A stretch of 64,000 bases of DNA, taken from NCBI GenBank assembly GCA_964036155.1, contig OZ038423.1:33185249-33249248 (forward strand). Direction: 5' to 3'. Shown here in pieces: positions 52,738 through 64,000 of the stretch. This DNA is from Diploscapter coronatus (taxonomy: Eukaryota > Nematoda > Chromadorea > Rhabditida > Rhabditidae). The notes beneath the pieces are model-generated. The model searched no databases, was not told the DNA's origin, and saw nothing but the letters and a program-made list of their open reading frames with translations. The translations under genes were made by a program, and so were the position numbers. The stretch's first letter is position 1, and each line of letters begins with the position of its first letter.

Positions 52738-53911
52738 GCTTCAAAGTCACGTAAATAATGCCTAATTTTATCCGGTATAAAAGTGAATCAAAATTTATAA
52801 GTCAATTGGTTTTTATATTTTAGCAACTTATTTTTGAATAACTTTTACAAATAAAATGATTTTCAAAAACTAAACGGGTTTTATATATCCAAAGTGGAGG
52901 AAACATAAAATGTATGGTTTTTATGAACCGTGCTTGTGGTACTAATGGCACGCTATATATAGGGAGGATAGTTTCTTTGTAAACTAAACGTTTGAACGAA
53001 TGTTTTTATAGCCATAAAGCGTAAAAACTAACATAAGTTCACCCCCGAGCATTATGGCCCATAAAAATGTTTTACTTATTTCTTCAATTTTGAATATCTA
53101 AGCCATGTTGATCGTTTTTAAGAGCAGTTAGTGCAACTTCAAATTCGGACTATCCTAAAGTATGAAGTTTATAATGCGAATCTCTCAAAGAGCTTTCAAG
53201 TCACTTAGATGTGTAATTGGTACTTCTGGCAAAACCTTGCCATACGGATTATATGTTGATTCTCTCATCAAAACTGATTTGAGTGTATTGAGATCAATAA
53301 GCTCATTTGAATTCGCTTTTTCTTCAATTAATAAATTCGACGTGTTTCCATTTTTCTTTTTTGCCGTGGTGAATCAGATTTGTAGCAAGAATAGAAAGGA
53401 ACCGAGTTATAAAATTTCATTTTTATCATCTCAATTATTTATTGAGAAAACACGTAAATTAAAATAAATCTTCACAACGAAATTGTCGTAGAAAAATAAT
53501 ATCGGAAAACATTTGATTGAAAAGCCCGTTTATGATAGGGTAAAGAAAGGAATTGCTTGGCTTTATCAGAAACTCGTATAGGGGCAAGACTAGGTTAGCC
53601 AAACCACAAGTGATAAGTATTTAACCTTGGCTAAAATGAGTTTTTGATTATTTTAGCAAGGAAAAGAATATTGGAGCTCATTTTATCCACTGTCAAATGT
53701 CGAATAAATAATTTACCGTTTTTTTTTCAAAAGAAAATTACGCTATTTGTATCAGCACTATCAGATTCTACATTTATATTATGCAAACCCAAGTATTTCT
53801 TATTATAGAAGCTCTGTAAAATTTCTTGATTATGATCAAATGACACCAAATTGAGTGAAAATAAATGGTTATTTCATTGGAGAGTTTCAAGTTTGATTTC
53901 AAAAATCGAAT
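52738..53911. other. Intergenic region before the BLTP1 3' end
   Basis: Divergent promoter side of the 52737 gene on the left (TATATATAG-containing sequence near 52950-52965). A 101-codon plus-strand frame at 53162-53467 starts MKFIMRISQRAF but shows no splice sites, signal peptide or known motif. I do not call it a gene. Confidence 0.4.
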
Positions 53912-56900
53912 TCAGAGGGCCTCGCGATATGTTTTTCTTCTCCTCCTTCGGTCGCCCTGAAATGTTATCATTATCAATTTTTCTTGAGGTTAATAACAAG
54001 TTCAGCTTCAATTTTACTTTTTGGAAATTATCACATAATTTAATGTCACAATTCGACTGCGTAATCCTTCCTCCTAAAGGCTATTTCTTACTATTTTTTT
54101 CTTTTCCATGCATTGAATGAACTGCGTTGTTAATAAATTGAATAAATCCATAAAATCGCTGTACCTGTTTAGCGGCCTGAGTGACGAGTTTGAGCAGCGC
54201 GAAGATGACGTTGGCGACGGCCGCGTCCAGCGGATCCAGGATCGTTCGCTGCAACGCCTTCGGAATCGTCGTCCGGTAGTCGAAAATCTGGAAGAAAATG
54301 CAATTAAAAAAACAAAGTGATCTTTGACTTTTTTGAAATTTGAAAATTCATACTATCTTCTTTCCATCACAGATTTATTTGAAAAACTAGCCAACTTACA
54401 AGACTATGATGAGTGAACTAAATTAGAAACCATTTTTGAAGAAAAGAAGATTTTCAAAATGGCCTTTAGTCATTAAACTGTTAGAAATTTATGAAAAGTG
54501 GGAAAAAACGTTGAACTTACCTGCAATTTTCTGAGTATGTCATCGACGAGGGGCGGATTCCAAGTGAACGCCGATCGCTCGATGCACTTGATGCGCGGCG
54601 CCACTTGCCACTGATCGCAGATGTACAGCTGGAAATTCCAATTATTATTCTCTAGGAGGAAAATAAGGAGTCCTGAAGATCACATACAATATACTGGCTT
54701 CCTGTAAGCAAGTAAGAAAAAAGCGGGTTATTAATATAGGAGACCCAATATACTTGTTAGGCAAAATAGTGTTGATAATAAAGAAGACAAAATGTATGAA
54801 TATTTCATGATTGAAAAGTACTAGTCTTTTTTTGAAAATTAATTAAAAAAACATTTTCCTTTTTACTGCTCAATGAAATTTTTTTTAGATTATTCATTTT
54901 AGCACTAATGCCGATAGTTTCAATCAAGACAATGTCATTTTCAATTAGGGCGCGTTCATACTTGCTCACGAACACGCTATTGTCTCTGTGCTCTTTGATA
55001 TGCGTTCTTTATTTTTTCTCTTCACTGGTTTCGTGTTCGCCCACGCTATTTTTGTTATCCTTTTCGCCTTACTTCTCTTCGCACCTGTCACGCTCTTACA
55101 TGTTCGTACACATTCGCAAGCAAAGTGTGAACGCGTTCTTATCAAACAAAGAAAATACATAATAAAGTTGCATACCCTCTGATCAGCCTTGTGAGTGCCT
55201 TTCTCCAGTTCTGCTGAAGTCGGGATGTCCTGAAAGTTCATAATTGTTTTTCTAGAGTATTTGAATTTTGTCGTACATTGACTCGGAAATAGCTCTTGAG
55301 GAGTTCGGGCAGAAAGAGAACCTGCGTGCTTACGTCCGTCAACACGCCCACGTCGTCGTAGAAATCCACCACGAACGAAGAGTGTACCTTAAAAACTCCA
55401 TTCTTTTCATTCTGCTCATTTTTCCTCCAAAGTTATGTTTTTTTCTTTTATAAAAGAATATTCGAGGATGATTTTACGAATATGTTTCATTTCATTATTA
55501 GTTTAAATGGTTCTAAAAAATCGCGCAATAGTATCGTAAATATGAAAAGTAAAAAATAACGTTCAAAAATTTATAAATATTTATACATCCATCTTGGACA
55601 GCTCGCTCATCTCCAAGTCGATGGCGTTGACTTGTGTCGACTTCATGAGGGCCTGCAGAGCGGGAAACTGGAACACGACCAGCACGTGGTGGGGCGAGCG
55701 ATTGGGCGAGGCTCCCTTAAATTAATAAAAAAAAATTACGATTTATTTAGAAAAATGAGCATTAGTAGCTATTATTATTTTAGGATCTGTATAGCTTTAT
55801 TCCATTAGAGCTTGGATTTATTATTTTTAAGTAGTGGTCATTGGAAAAGGGGCATAAAAACTACAACACTCATTATTTTATGTTTTCTTCAGATTTCGAA
55901 ACTATTGAATATGCCGACCTTTTCCTTCTGCTGCTTTCGATTTTGCCTGAGGACTTCGCCGATCAGATAGTCGAGATGTTGCGTGACGGACACGTTCAGA
56001 CGCATGTCATTTCGGTGGTGCTAAATTTGGAAGGTCAAATAGTGCTCTTTCACTACTTTTAAAGTTTTAGAAAACTTCAAAATGGTATAACTTATAATTT
56101 ATAAATCTTTAGTTTTTGATATTTTATTTTTTCAATAGAAATATATCGATTAATTTTAGAAAATCTAGTCCATATTTTGATTTGTTCAAATCTCACCTGA
56201 ACCCTGAGCACTTTGCCCATGACGTCTTTGTTGGCGTTCGGGACGTTCTTCATCTCATCGTTGCCGAGGCAAATCGTGAATTCGTGTTGGAGTTCGACGC
56301 CTAAAATTTAATTTAGGTTTTTCTATTTATTGAAATTCGGATTTATCATTTTTAGTACAGACAGAAAAGTGCGTAGTTGAGCCGAAAAAATAGAAAATTA
56401 ATATAGTAAGAATGTGATTTGAGGAAGATAGCTTATTTTCGATTTTTTATTGGTCAAACTAACCCAATTCTCCTCTGTCGTCACTGTCGCTGGGTCCCTC
56501 GAGTCGAGGGATGAAGATCATCTTGGCAGTCGGCTTGAAGATGATCGTGGGCTCTTTCAGATGGAAAAGACCCCAGCTGAAGAATAATAGTTTACGAAAA
56601 AACTAGTTTTGAAGTGAAGAAAATATTGATGTTTTTCTTCGGCAAATTCACAAAACATTCAAAAATGCTAACTATAGGAAAGTTTTTCAAGTGAGTATTG
56701 TGATCAGAGCGTCATGAATATCCCTCCGGTGTGAAAATCAGCCCGATTGGAAACGGACACTCGAAAAACTTCCCTAGTAAGATTTAAAGAGAAAATAATT
56801 TAGTAATTTAGAAATTTCTCACATGTTAGAAGTCATTTCGCCGTGCATGCAGGCGATTGAGAGTTGACTAGCCTTCAACGTGACATTTCCGCCGACGATC

Positions 56901-59900
56901 GTGTTGCCCTCCACGGGGATCTTCAGCAGGTATTCCTTGTATTGCAGATTCGTCACCTCATCTAGCACCTGGAAACTACTCTATAAAAATCATAGATTTA
57001 GTATTTTTCTTCACTGTCAGTTCTTTGAGAAAAATCATGACCAAAAATAGGAAAATGGATGAATATTGGAAGAACATCGCGTATTATTATTTTTAAAAAT
57101 CAATAATTAAATAATTCCTGACCTTCTGCCAGAAAGCAGTCGCAGGTCTGTCGGCCTTTTCATCGGCCTCATCAAGCGAGCCCATGATGTCCGTCGTTTT
57201 CAGGGTCGTATCTTCGGTGAAGCCCCACACCAACTTCGAACTTTTCAGTTGTTCCTAAAAATAGCGCTTCCTTAGTTTGAAAATTTCTGGGCAACAACTA
57301 TACGACGGAAGACGGAGGGCTTAACTAGGGAACAAGCATTTTTGAAATACCCTCGTCATTTAGAACGCCAGATTTTTAGTATTTTTGAAAATATCTTCAT
57401 CCGAACAGTTCAGCATATTACTTGAGAAAACTTTAAAAATGTTTTTGAAGTCGATATTAAAATTGTACTTAATAGCAATTTAGAAAAAAAGACCTCGAAG
57501 AAAGTCTTGAGTTTCTGAACGATGGAAATGAAGTCTTCAATCGTGTTTCGAGCGATGATCATCTGCAGATCCTCCCACGCACCCATCACGTGCAGACAGA
57601 TCACTGCTTTTGTCACCACCTGGAAAATACATCATTTTTATTTTTGAATTCCATAAAATTAGCATACAAATCTGAATATAGACAAATTAAGCGAGAATTT
57701 TATTTTTTCTTTCCATAATTTTGTCCGATTTCATTGATATGGCCTGAATTTTCAAATACGAAAATGTAAGGGTATTTTTGAAGCATTCTTGTTTCTCATT
57801 TCAAAATTTGATAAAGTAGTTTTCCGGAAAAAAATTCCCACCATTTTCCCGTCTGCATCCCTCATTTCCTCAGTCCTGTATTCGTCATGCAGTCTCAAAG
57901 TCGGGCCGACGCAGTGTGCGACGAGCACTTTGCGAGTCATCCACTCGATTCGCACCGACAGCAGCTTGAATTCAATCGAGGCTGAGTTGTGGGGGATCGC
58001 CTGAAATATCCATATAAAATGCACGATATGAATTTGAACAAATTTTAATTGAAATATTTCATTTTTCTTTCGATTGAACTTTGTTCCTAAATAAAATCTT
58101 TTTAAAGAATTTCGATATTGTCGACTTCCCATCGAAACAAAATCAAAGGAAAGTTTCTTCACTGGTGAAAGTTCAAATTTGAAGAGTTCACCAAGAGGAG
58201 AACAAGTTTCAAACAAATGGGTTGAATTGAAACAAAACAAAAAATGCAACCTGCTTGAGCGCGGCATCCTGGAAATGTCGTTTGTGAGCAACGGACATTT
58301 TCATCCCGTTCAGCTCGATCTCGCCGCTGATCGCGCCGGTGTGTGCGTGGAAGCGAGCCGATTCCAACTCGAAGTTCGCCGTCACGTCACGTTCCGTTTT
58401 CGACGAGAGCTGTAATTTCATTCTCCACTTCAAAATAGTTTTTTATGCAATTTGTAGGACAAGAAAAGCGTTAGTAGTTCAGAATAATTCCTATTGTATC
58501 AGTCAAATGAAGTGACACAGTTCGTGTTTTAAAGAACGCCTTGCGAGAAATGTGCGTATGAACTATGCGCGCAAAGAGGGAACCTAGAGCTCAGAAAAAG
58601 GAGTCAGCGGGGACAATGGAAAGAGTGTGATACGGAATTTCCTGTTTCTCGCTATTTTTTCAACACACCAACTTTCGCTTAATTTGATCGAAACACTCAT
58701 TTTTTAATTATGCTAATTTTCACCTTAGCAGAAGAACTGAGCGTTCCTTTCCTGGCCTCGATCAGCGTCTGACCCATTGTGTTGCCCATCTGCGCCTCGA
58801 TTCGGAGCTGAAAAATGAATTTATTTCCGGAAAAATTTCAAGGAAATATATATTTTTGAAATATCAAGCAGTTTTTACCCACTCTCGCAAAATTAACCGA
58901 TTATTTCAATAGCGAACATTTCGTAATTTGCATCTTTCAAAGAATGGTTTTATCATTGATTGGAGAGAACGCGTCGATATTCAAAAATTACGCTATTCGC
59001 CTCGTTTATCTTCTACGCGGCTCACTATTTCGCTTCCCAAACTCGCTTTCTAATTGTTTTATGAATATAGACTTTTTCTTCAATCAGCGATACCTGTTTC
59101 CACTGCATCAACAGCAGCACGGTCGCCATCCAGGGCTTCTTTACCGTGTCGTGCTGGCTTGAAATTGAACGGTTTCTGCAAAATTGGCTTTTTAGAAAGA
59201 AACCTTTTTTTAGAAAATAGAAAAATCTACAATTCTGAAAATGGTCGATTGTAGGAGCCGTTTGACGAATTTCGACTGCGCGAGGTGGCTTGAGGCGCTG
59301 CGGTTTGATCGCCGAAGAAGACTCGTCTGCAATTTGTTGTTTGCTTTTGTATTTTTGAAAAATAGCAGCAAATTTTGATCATCTTTAATTCTTTAAATAA
59401 AACCTCGAAATCGCTTTTTTGAAAAGGCAAATTTCAATAATTCTTCCAATTCTAGTCATCATTCCAGTCATGTAAATATATAGCGTTCTTGTAGGAAAAA
59501 ATGTAATTTTATAAAGAGAAAAAAACCTCATAATCGCCGGCCGATACCATGGTTTGGGAAATTGGATGAGTTCGCTCAGTCGTCTGCAGTCGAAGTCGAT
59601 AAGGGCCGAGCCGACCTCCGATGTGAGCACGAATCGAACCTTATTATCCAATTCGTTCGAGGCGTTCTTGTTACGAGTGATCACGAAACAGAAGTGGTCC
59701 AGGGTCAGTTGAAGAGCGAATTTCGTGCGGATGTCCTAAAATTGGTTTTTTATTTCTTTTTAATCCAGATCAAATTCAAGATTGTTTTCCTTTCTCGCAG
59801 CATTTAATAAAAGTGTTACTCCGAAATATAAATTAAAAATCTAAAATGGTTATTAGTCGAAATTAAATAAACTTTTATTCTTAGCTTTTTCTATCAAAAA

Positions 59901-62900
59901 TTTTAGTGCAATCTTTTACTCACAAGAGATGGTTTTTTAAACATTTGAGAATTCAAATTTTTAAAATATGAAATAACCACCCTGTCATTCCCTCACCATG
60001 ACGAACTCTATCAGACAACTAGAAATAGCGTGTAAAGTACCGTAACTCCCGAGAATAAAAGTATTTTGGAGAGAAAAAGGGGAAGTGAGTAATCCTTACC
60101 TGATGTGGGCTGTAGATACCGAGTGAGAATTCCGATAAAGTGCCGGAAATGTCGACTCCTCCCGGATATTCGGAATTGTCGGACCGCTTCGTCGAAGCCA
60201 TCAGCGTCAATCGAGGCAGCTGCAGGAGGCAGTTCGCCGCTGTGCTTCTCTGGAAGAAATTTATTTTTACAGCAAAAAATCCATTTCAAAAATAGCGTAA
60301 TAGATTTTTTCAGTTTTAGGCTAGTGGTAAACAGGTTTGTGCAAAAATTCCAGTTCCAAAAACTTCTATTCGCATCCATTTTTAACCGATTTTCGTTCCT
60401 ATTCTCAGATTTTATTTTTGCATAGATCGGTAGATGAAAAATCACCCAACTCGAAAAGTCCAGTAACTTTCCTGCCAAACTTGTACAAATTTTCAAACCA
60501 AAATGTGAAAATGACCTTTCGGTAGAAAATTCCTTTTTCCAAAAAATGCAATTCCCCGCATTTTTCAACTTGATTGACAACATTTATGACGATAGGCCAG
60601 TATAGATGTTACGTATTTTTCTAAAAAAATGACGACACAATTTCTATCAAATCCCGCAATTCTTCGCGGAAAATTGTGCCGTCATATTGGCGGATGTGTT
60701 TGCCGTCCATATCATCCCATCGTCATTTCGCAGCTGTCCCCTTCGATCAAATGAGCAATAGAAATCACCGACCTGCTGCATTCCATCGAATAGGATCTTG
60801 CTGCTCTGCACGTTCAGATAGAGCATTATGTCGAGAGGCAGAATGGTCGTGTCCATCGCGACGATGTTGTTCACCTTGTTCTCCTGTTCGGGCTCCTCCT
60901 CGGGGGCCGACTCGAATGACACTCCAGAACGGAACACCGAAGAGGGAGGCAGAGGTTCCAGGACCTCAAATTGAAAAATTCATCGTATTTTATTTTTAGA
61001 AAGAAAAAATGGCTTTCAGAACACAAAGAAATAGTCCTCATTTTCTCAAAGGAATTTTCTGGATCTTTGAAAAAAGGCATTTTAGAATTAATCAACCAAG
61101 ATTCGCTGTAGAGACATTGAAATAAAAAAATATAAAATCCCCAACTTCAATGTTTTCTAGATTTAAAACAAATCCTACCTGCTCCACATAGTCAGCCAGA
61201 TGAGGCGTGACGACGGTTTCCGAAGGCATGGACGCGAGTCCGACAAAGAGGTAGAAGCATCCTCTTTTACTGTTCCGGTGCTGCTGCTGAAAGATGAGCA
61301 TTTTTGACTTTTCTCTCTAAAATGTAACTTCTTCAATTACTTCCAGTTAGACATGATTCAAATATAATAATCTCACCATTTCTAATTACATCTCTAACCT
61401 TAGATGTCTCACCTCAATCTACTTTCCAAAAGCCTCATATAGAGCATAAACATCATTTACATCTTTGTGAGCTGTAGTTCTCAACTCTTTCGAAAAAAAC
61501 ACGTTAAAGGTATGCGAAATTCAATCAAGTACATTTTACATACATTTTCGAATCAACGAGCACTTTAGCAATTTTTCAACGATTTTCATACCAAATCGCT
61601 GTTCCTCCTCGATGGATTCCTTTGATATTGTGGCTGCAGGCTGTTGACGGCGATATGAGAGGGCTGCTTTTTCTGACTCGTGGGTCCCTAAAAAATAAAG
61701 AAATCTTATGAAAATAACGAGTATTCTAGTTTTGTCAAGAAAAAATCTAAAGCTTTACCGGTTTCTGCTGCGCGATGAACTGATTGTGAATTTGCTGGGC
61801 GGAAGTCATCAGAGGGGCGTCCTTTTCTGCCGACAATTTTGCAGCCAACTGATTCTGGGACATTTGGGGATGAGATGCGTCTGAGGTGTAGTAGCCTTTC
61901 AGATCGACACTGAAAATTAAAGCATTTTTTAAAATTGTTTTTTCTTCATCTTTTCAAGATGGTTTGCTCTGAAAACAGGAAAAATATTTTATTCAAATAT
62001 TGAGTTGGAGTTTAATTTCTTCATTTTTAGTGGACGAATAAAAAGTTCTAACAGAATTTATCGTCGAATCTAGTATTTATCATTTTTCTGAAACTTATAA
62101 AAAAATTCTTAAAAAAACCTAGGAATGCTGAAATTGGTAGTCGAGATCTGCTCTCTGTTCTGTCTTTGTCTGAGATCCCTCAACGACGGTCTGGTCGTCA
62201 GCCCACTCCTCCCTTCGTTTTGCCCGCCCGCCTTCTGAGAAGTTCGTAGCGTGCAACTGCCAGACTCGATGCTAATCTTGACGTCGATGTGCATGTTCAC
62301 TGTCTCTGAAAAATTATGGATTTCTAAATGTTAGGATTTTGAGATTTGACAAGGTAAAATAAAGATTTTTCAGATTCGGTAAACAATAGTGCGAAAATGA
62401 TTTATTCAAAAAATTAGCTCACCATTCTTGCCCTTATCCTTTCCGTTGGCCATAGCTGCACTCCCTCCTTCAAGGACGTCCAGCGTCTCCTCTCCAGGCG
62501 AATGTCTGTTAGGCAATTCGATCGCAGTGATGTCGGCAAGAGTCTTTTTCAGAGGTGCATTATTCGTGCCACTGCTGCGTTTTGCCACGTTTCCTGGAAA
62601 TTTTCGAATTACTCATAATCTCTACCTGACTCGCAACTTTTTCGAAAAATCACACCTTCACCCGCGGGGTTTTATTTGCAAGTCCGATCTCTACACTCAA
62701 ATATTAAGCTAGAGACAAGTTATAGACATAAAAAAATAAATACCAGGCCTATCTTCCCGCTTCTTGAGCTTCTCGACGAAAGTCCTTCTGAACTCCTTGA
62801 ATCTCAGCAACTCATAACTTCTCAGCTTCTTCGTCTGCACTTCAATCGATTTCTCGGCCGCGTTTTTCGCCTGGAGCTCGGAGACGATGTTTGACTGTTC

Positions 62901-63963
62901 GTGCATCTGGAAATTCAGAATCTTTAATATTTTTTAAACAAGACAAAAAAGAAAAATCTGACCTTCCTCTCCAACCAGGGTACCCTCTTGTCCATGGGCA
63001 AAGACAGCAATTCCCCTGCGCCCTCGACTTGTTCCACGTCCGGATCAGGTGATTGCTCGTCCTCGATGTCGCAATAGTCCGATTCCTCGTTCTCGCCGAA
63101 CGCCGAAAATGTGTTCACCAGCAATTTCGTAAGTTTTCCTAAAATTGTCCGAAATAGTTTAACGAGCATAAATTTGAAATTAAGTTCATGCAAAATTCGG
63201 ATGTGTAACTTGATTCCAATTTCTTGCTATTCCTTTTCGAATAAACCAAAGTGCTATAAATCTACACGCACCGAGCAGATGTTTAGCAAAAATGAAATTC
63301 GAAAGAAAAAGTTTTTTCTTGATAAAAAACAATTTGGTTCAAAAAATAAGAGAAAAAAACAAACAAACCAATCCGATGATCCAAATCGATGACCATTCCC
63401 CTCATTTCGGATCGAATACTCAGCATCCACTGTGGCTCGCCCAGCACGACACTCGCCTTGGAGCAGAGCTTGTAGCTGCCCGACGGGAAGAAGAAGTAGT
63501 TCGTCTGCGCGTCGCTGCGGGATTCCACGAAATTGTGCGACAGGGCCTGCAGCATTCTTTTCGCATTATTTCGCACTATTTGAAATTATTTGAAACCTAT
63601 GGTAAAGAATATGGAAGAAAGTGAGTTGTGAAGGACAAATTCTGTAAAAAAAAACCACCTGTTCATCGAAATGGTCGACGAAGTTGAGCTTGAATTCGTG
63701 GAATTGCGCCTCGCAGGCCAGCTCCTTCTTGATGTGCACGGAAATGTCGCTTTTCTGGAATTCGAACTTTCATCTTCTTTCATATAAGAGAAAAAATTCA
63801 TGTTTCGTTATTATTTTCGAAAAAAAATTCCTATTTACTACTAAAATGTAACCTGTAGGGACATGACGAGCGCAGGCATGCCTTCAGTGACGTCCTGGCT
63901 GAACAGCGGCATGCACATGTACATACCGTTCGTGATCGACAGCGACAAATTGATATCCACGTC
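53912..63963 (-). CDS. lpd-3: Bridge-like lipid transfer protein BLTP1 (KIAA1109/Tweek/LPD-3), C-terminal ~1286 residues
   Basis: BLTP1 is a giant rod with a lipid-conducting groove, bridging ER and plasma-membrane contacts. 30 exons in gene order from 63963-63853, 63754-63659, 63546-63369, 63138-62963, 62906-62744 down to 54628-54521, 54287-54165 and 53956-53912; all phases join, and the 5' end is beyond the window. Landmarks along the human protein's C-terminal (FSA_C) region: TNYFFFPSGSYKLCSKA, a coiled coil with FKEFRRTFVEKLKKRE, DFDCRRLSELIQFPKPWYRP, RRVFFGDQTA, KKPWMATVLLLMQWKQ, ISGEIELNGMKMSVAH, ARNTIEDFISIVQKLKTFFE, LLKIPVEGNTIVGGNVTLKA, WGLFHLKEPTIIF and RTTIPKALQRTILDPLDAAV. The last exon adds GDRRRRRKTYREAL, a basic tail. 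Three acceptors end in AAG or GAG. Introns carry mobile elements. Confidence 0.92.
54948..55139. mobile_element. ~190-bp inverted-repeat element (BLTP1 intron)
   Basis: GGCGCGTTCATACTTGCTCA at the left and CATTCGCAAGCAAAGTGTGAACGCG at the right are inverted copies. Pyrimidine-rich middle. Intron 54629-55175. Confidence 0.65.
58502..58688 (-). mobile_element. 187-bp MITE, family D, copy 2 (BLTP1 intron)
   Basis: GTCAAATGAAGTGACACAG...CAACTTTCGCTTAATTTGA is the reverse complement of the set-2 intron element 12378-12565 with only scattered differences, including the hallmark ATGAACTATGCGCGCAAAGA. Intron 58410-58723. Confidence 0.85.
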
Positions 63964-64000
63964 CTGCAAATCCGAATTTATCATTTTCATAGAAACAAAA

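Noticed and set aside
53162..53467. 101-codon plus-strand frame starting MKFIMRISQRAF
   Set aside because: No signal peptide, no introns and no recognised motif, in a region otherwise lacking genes.
57752..58291. 179-codon minus-strand frame
   Set aside because: It includes the real BLTP1 exon 58000-57842 but also both flanking introns. Only the exon part is coding.
60011..60583. 190-codon minus-strand frame
   Set aside because: It overlaps the true BLTP1 exon 60249-60100 in a different frame. The true frame gives conserved protein joined to its neighbours.

Overview
The window is nuclear DNA of a rhabditid-type nematode that is not C. elegans itself. Genes are cut into many small exons by mostly short, AT-rich introns. 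Donors are GTAAG-like and acceptors mostly TTTCAG. The conserved genes are nematode/metazoan orthologues, several start codons sit just behind TTTCAG-type sites that look like trans-splice acceptors, and Cys-rich secreted peptides and a serpentine-receptor-like gene are present. No rRNA, intact tRNA, CRISPR or bacterial signal is seen.

Layout. (1) 318-1821 (+): last exons of the TFIIH helicase XPB/ERCC3. (2) 3092-3412 (-): a small single-pass membrane protein. (3) 5888-9296 (+): an unrecognised 502-residue protein ending in a CaaX prenylation box. (4) 10701-25282 (+): a 37-exon SET1/COMPASS H3K4 methyltransferase (set-2). (5) 27020-28655 (+): mitochondrial cob(I)alamin adenosyltransferase (mmab-1). 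(6) 29385-34507 (+): ula-1/NAE1, the regulatory half of the NEDD8 E1. (7) 35459-39062 and 39758-42054 (-): two divergent Hsp70-family genes in tandem. (8) about 43.2-48.7 kb: repeat-rich DNA with pieces of a serpentine-receptor-like gene and a possible galectin-like exon. (9) 49.36-52.74 kb: three members, one broken, of a Cys-rich secreted family. (10) 53912-63963 (-): 30 exons of the C-terminal part of the bridge-like lipid transfer protein BLTP1 (KIAA1109/Tweek/LPD-3), whose 5' end lies beyond the window.

Exon boundaries were set by hand by joining conserved reading frames across GT/AG sites. For XPB, the CaaX protein, SET-2, MMAB, ULA-1, the NBD-only Hsp70 relative, the Cys-rich genes and BLTP1 all phases join without a stop. 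The genes do not form one pathway. They are housekeeping (XPB, SET-2, ULA-1, MMAB, BLTP1) plus faster-evolving, environment-facing families (divergent Hsp70s, receptor, Cys-rich peptides).

The most unusual content is (a) a 1.27-kb inverted-repeat element packed with G-run/C-run palindromes inside a set-2 intron, (b) an 8-cysteine secreted module repeated over three neighbouring genes with its intron always at the same place, one copy apparently killed by a single acceptor-site base, (c) a pseudo-ATPase-like Hsp70 relative beside a more canonical one, (d) the CaaX protein, and (e) at least nine families of small inverted-repeat elements, most of them in introns, some shared between distant genes.
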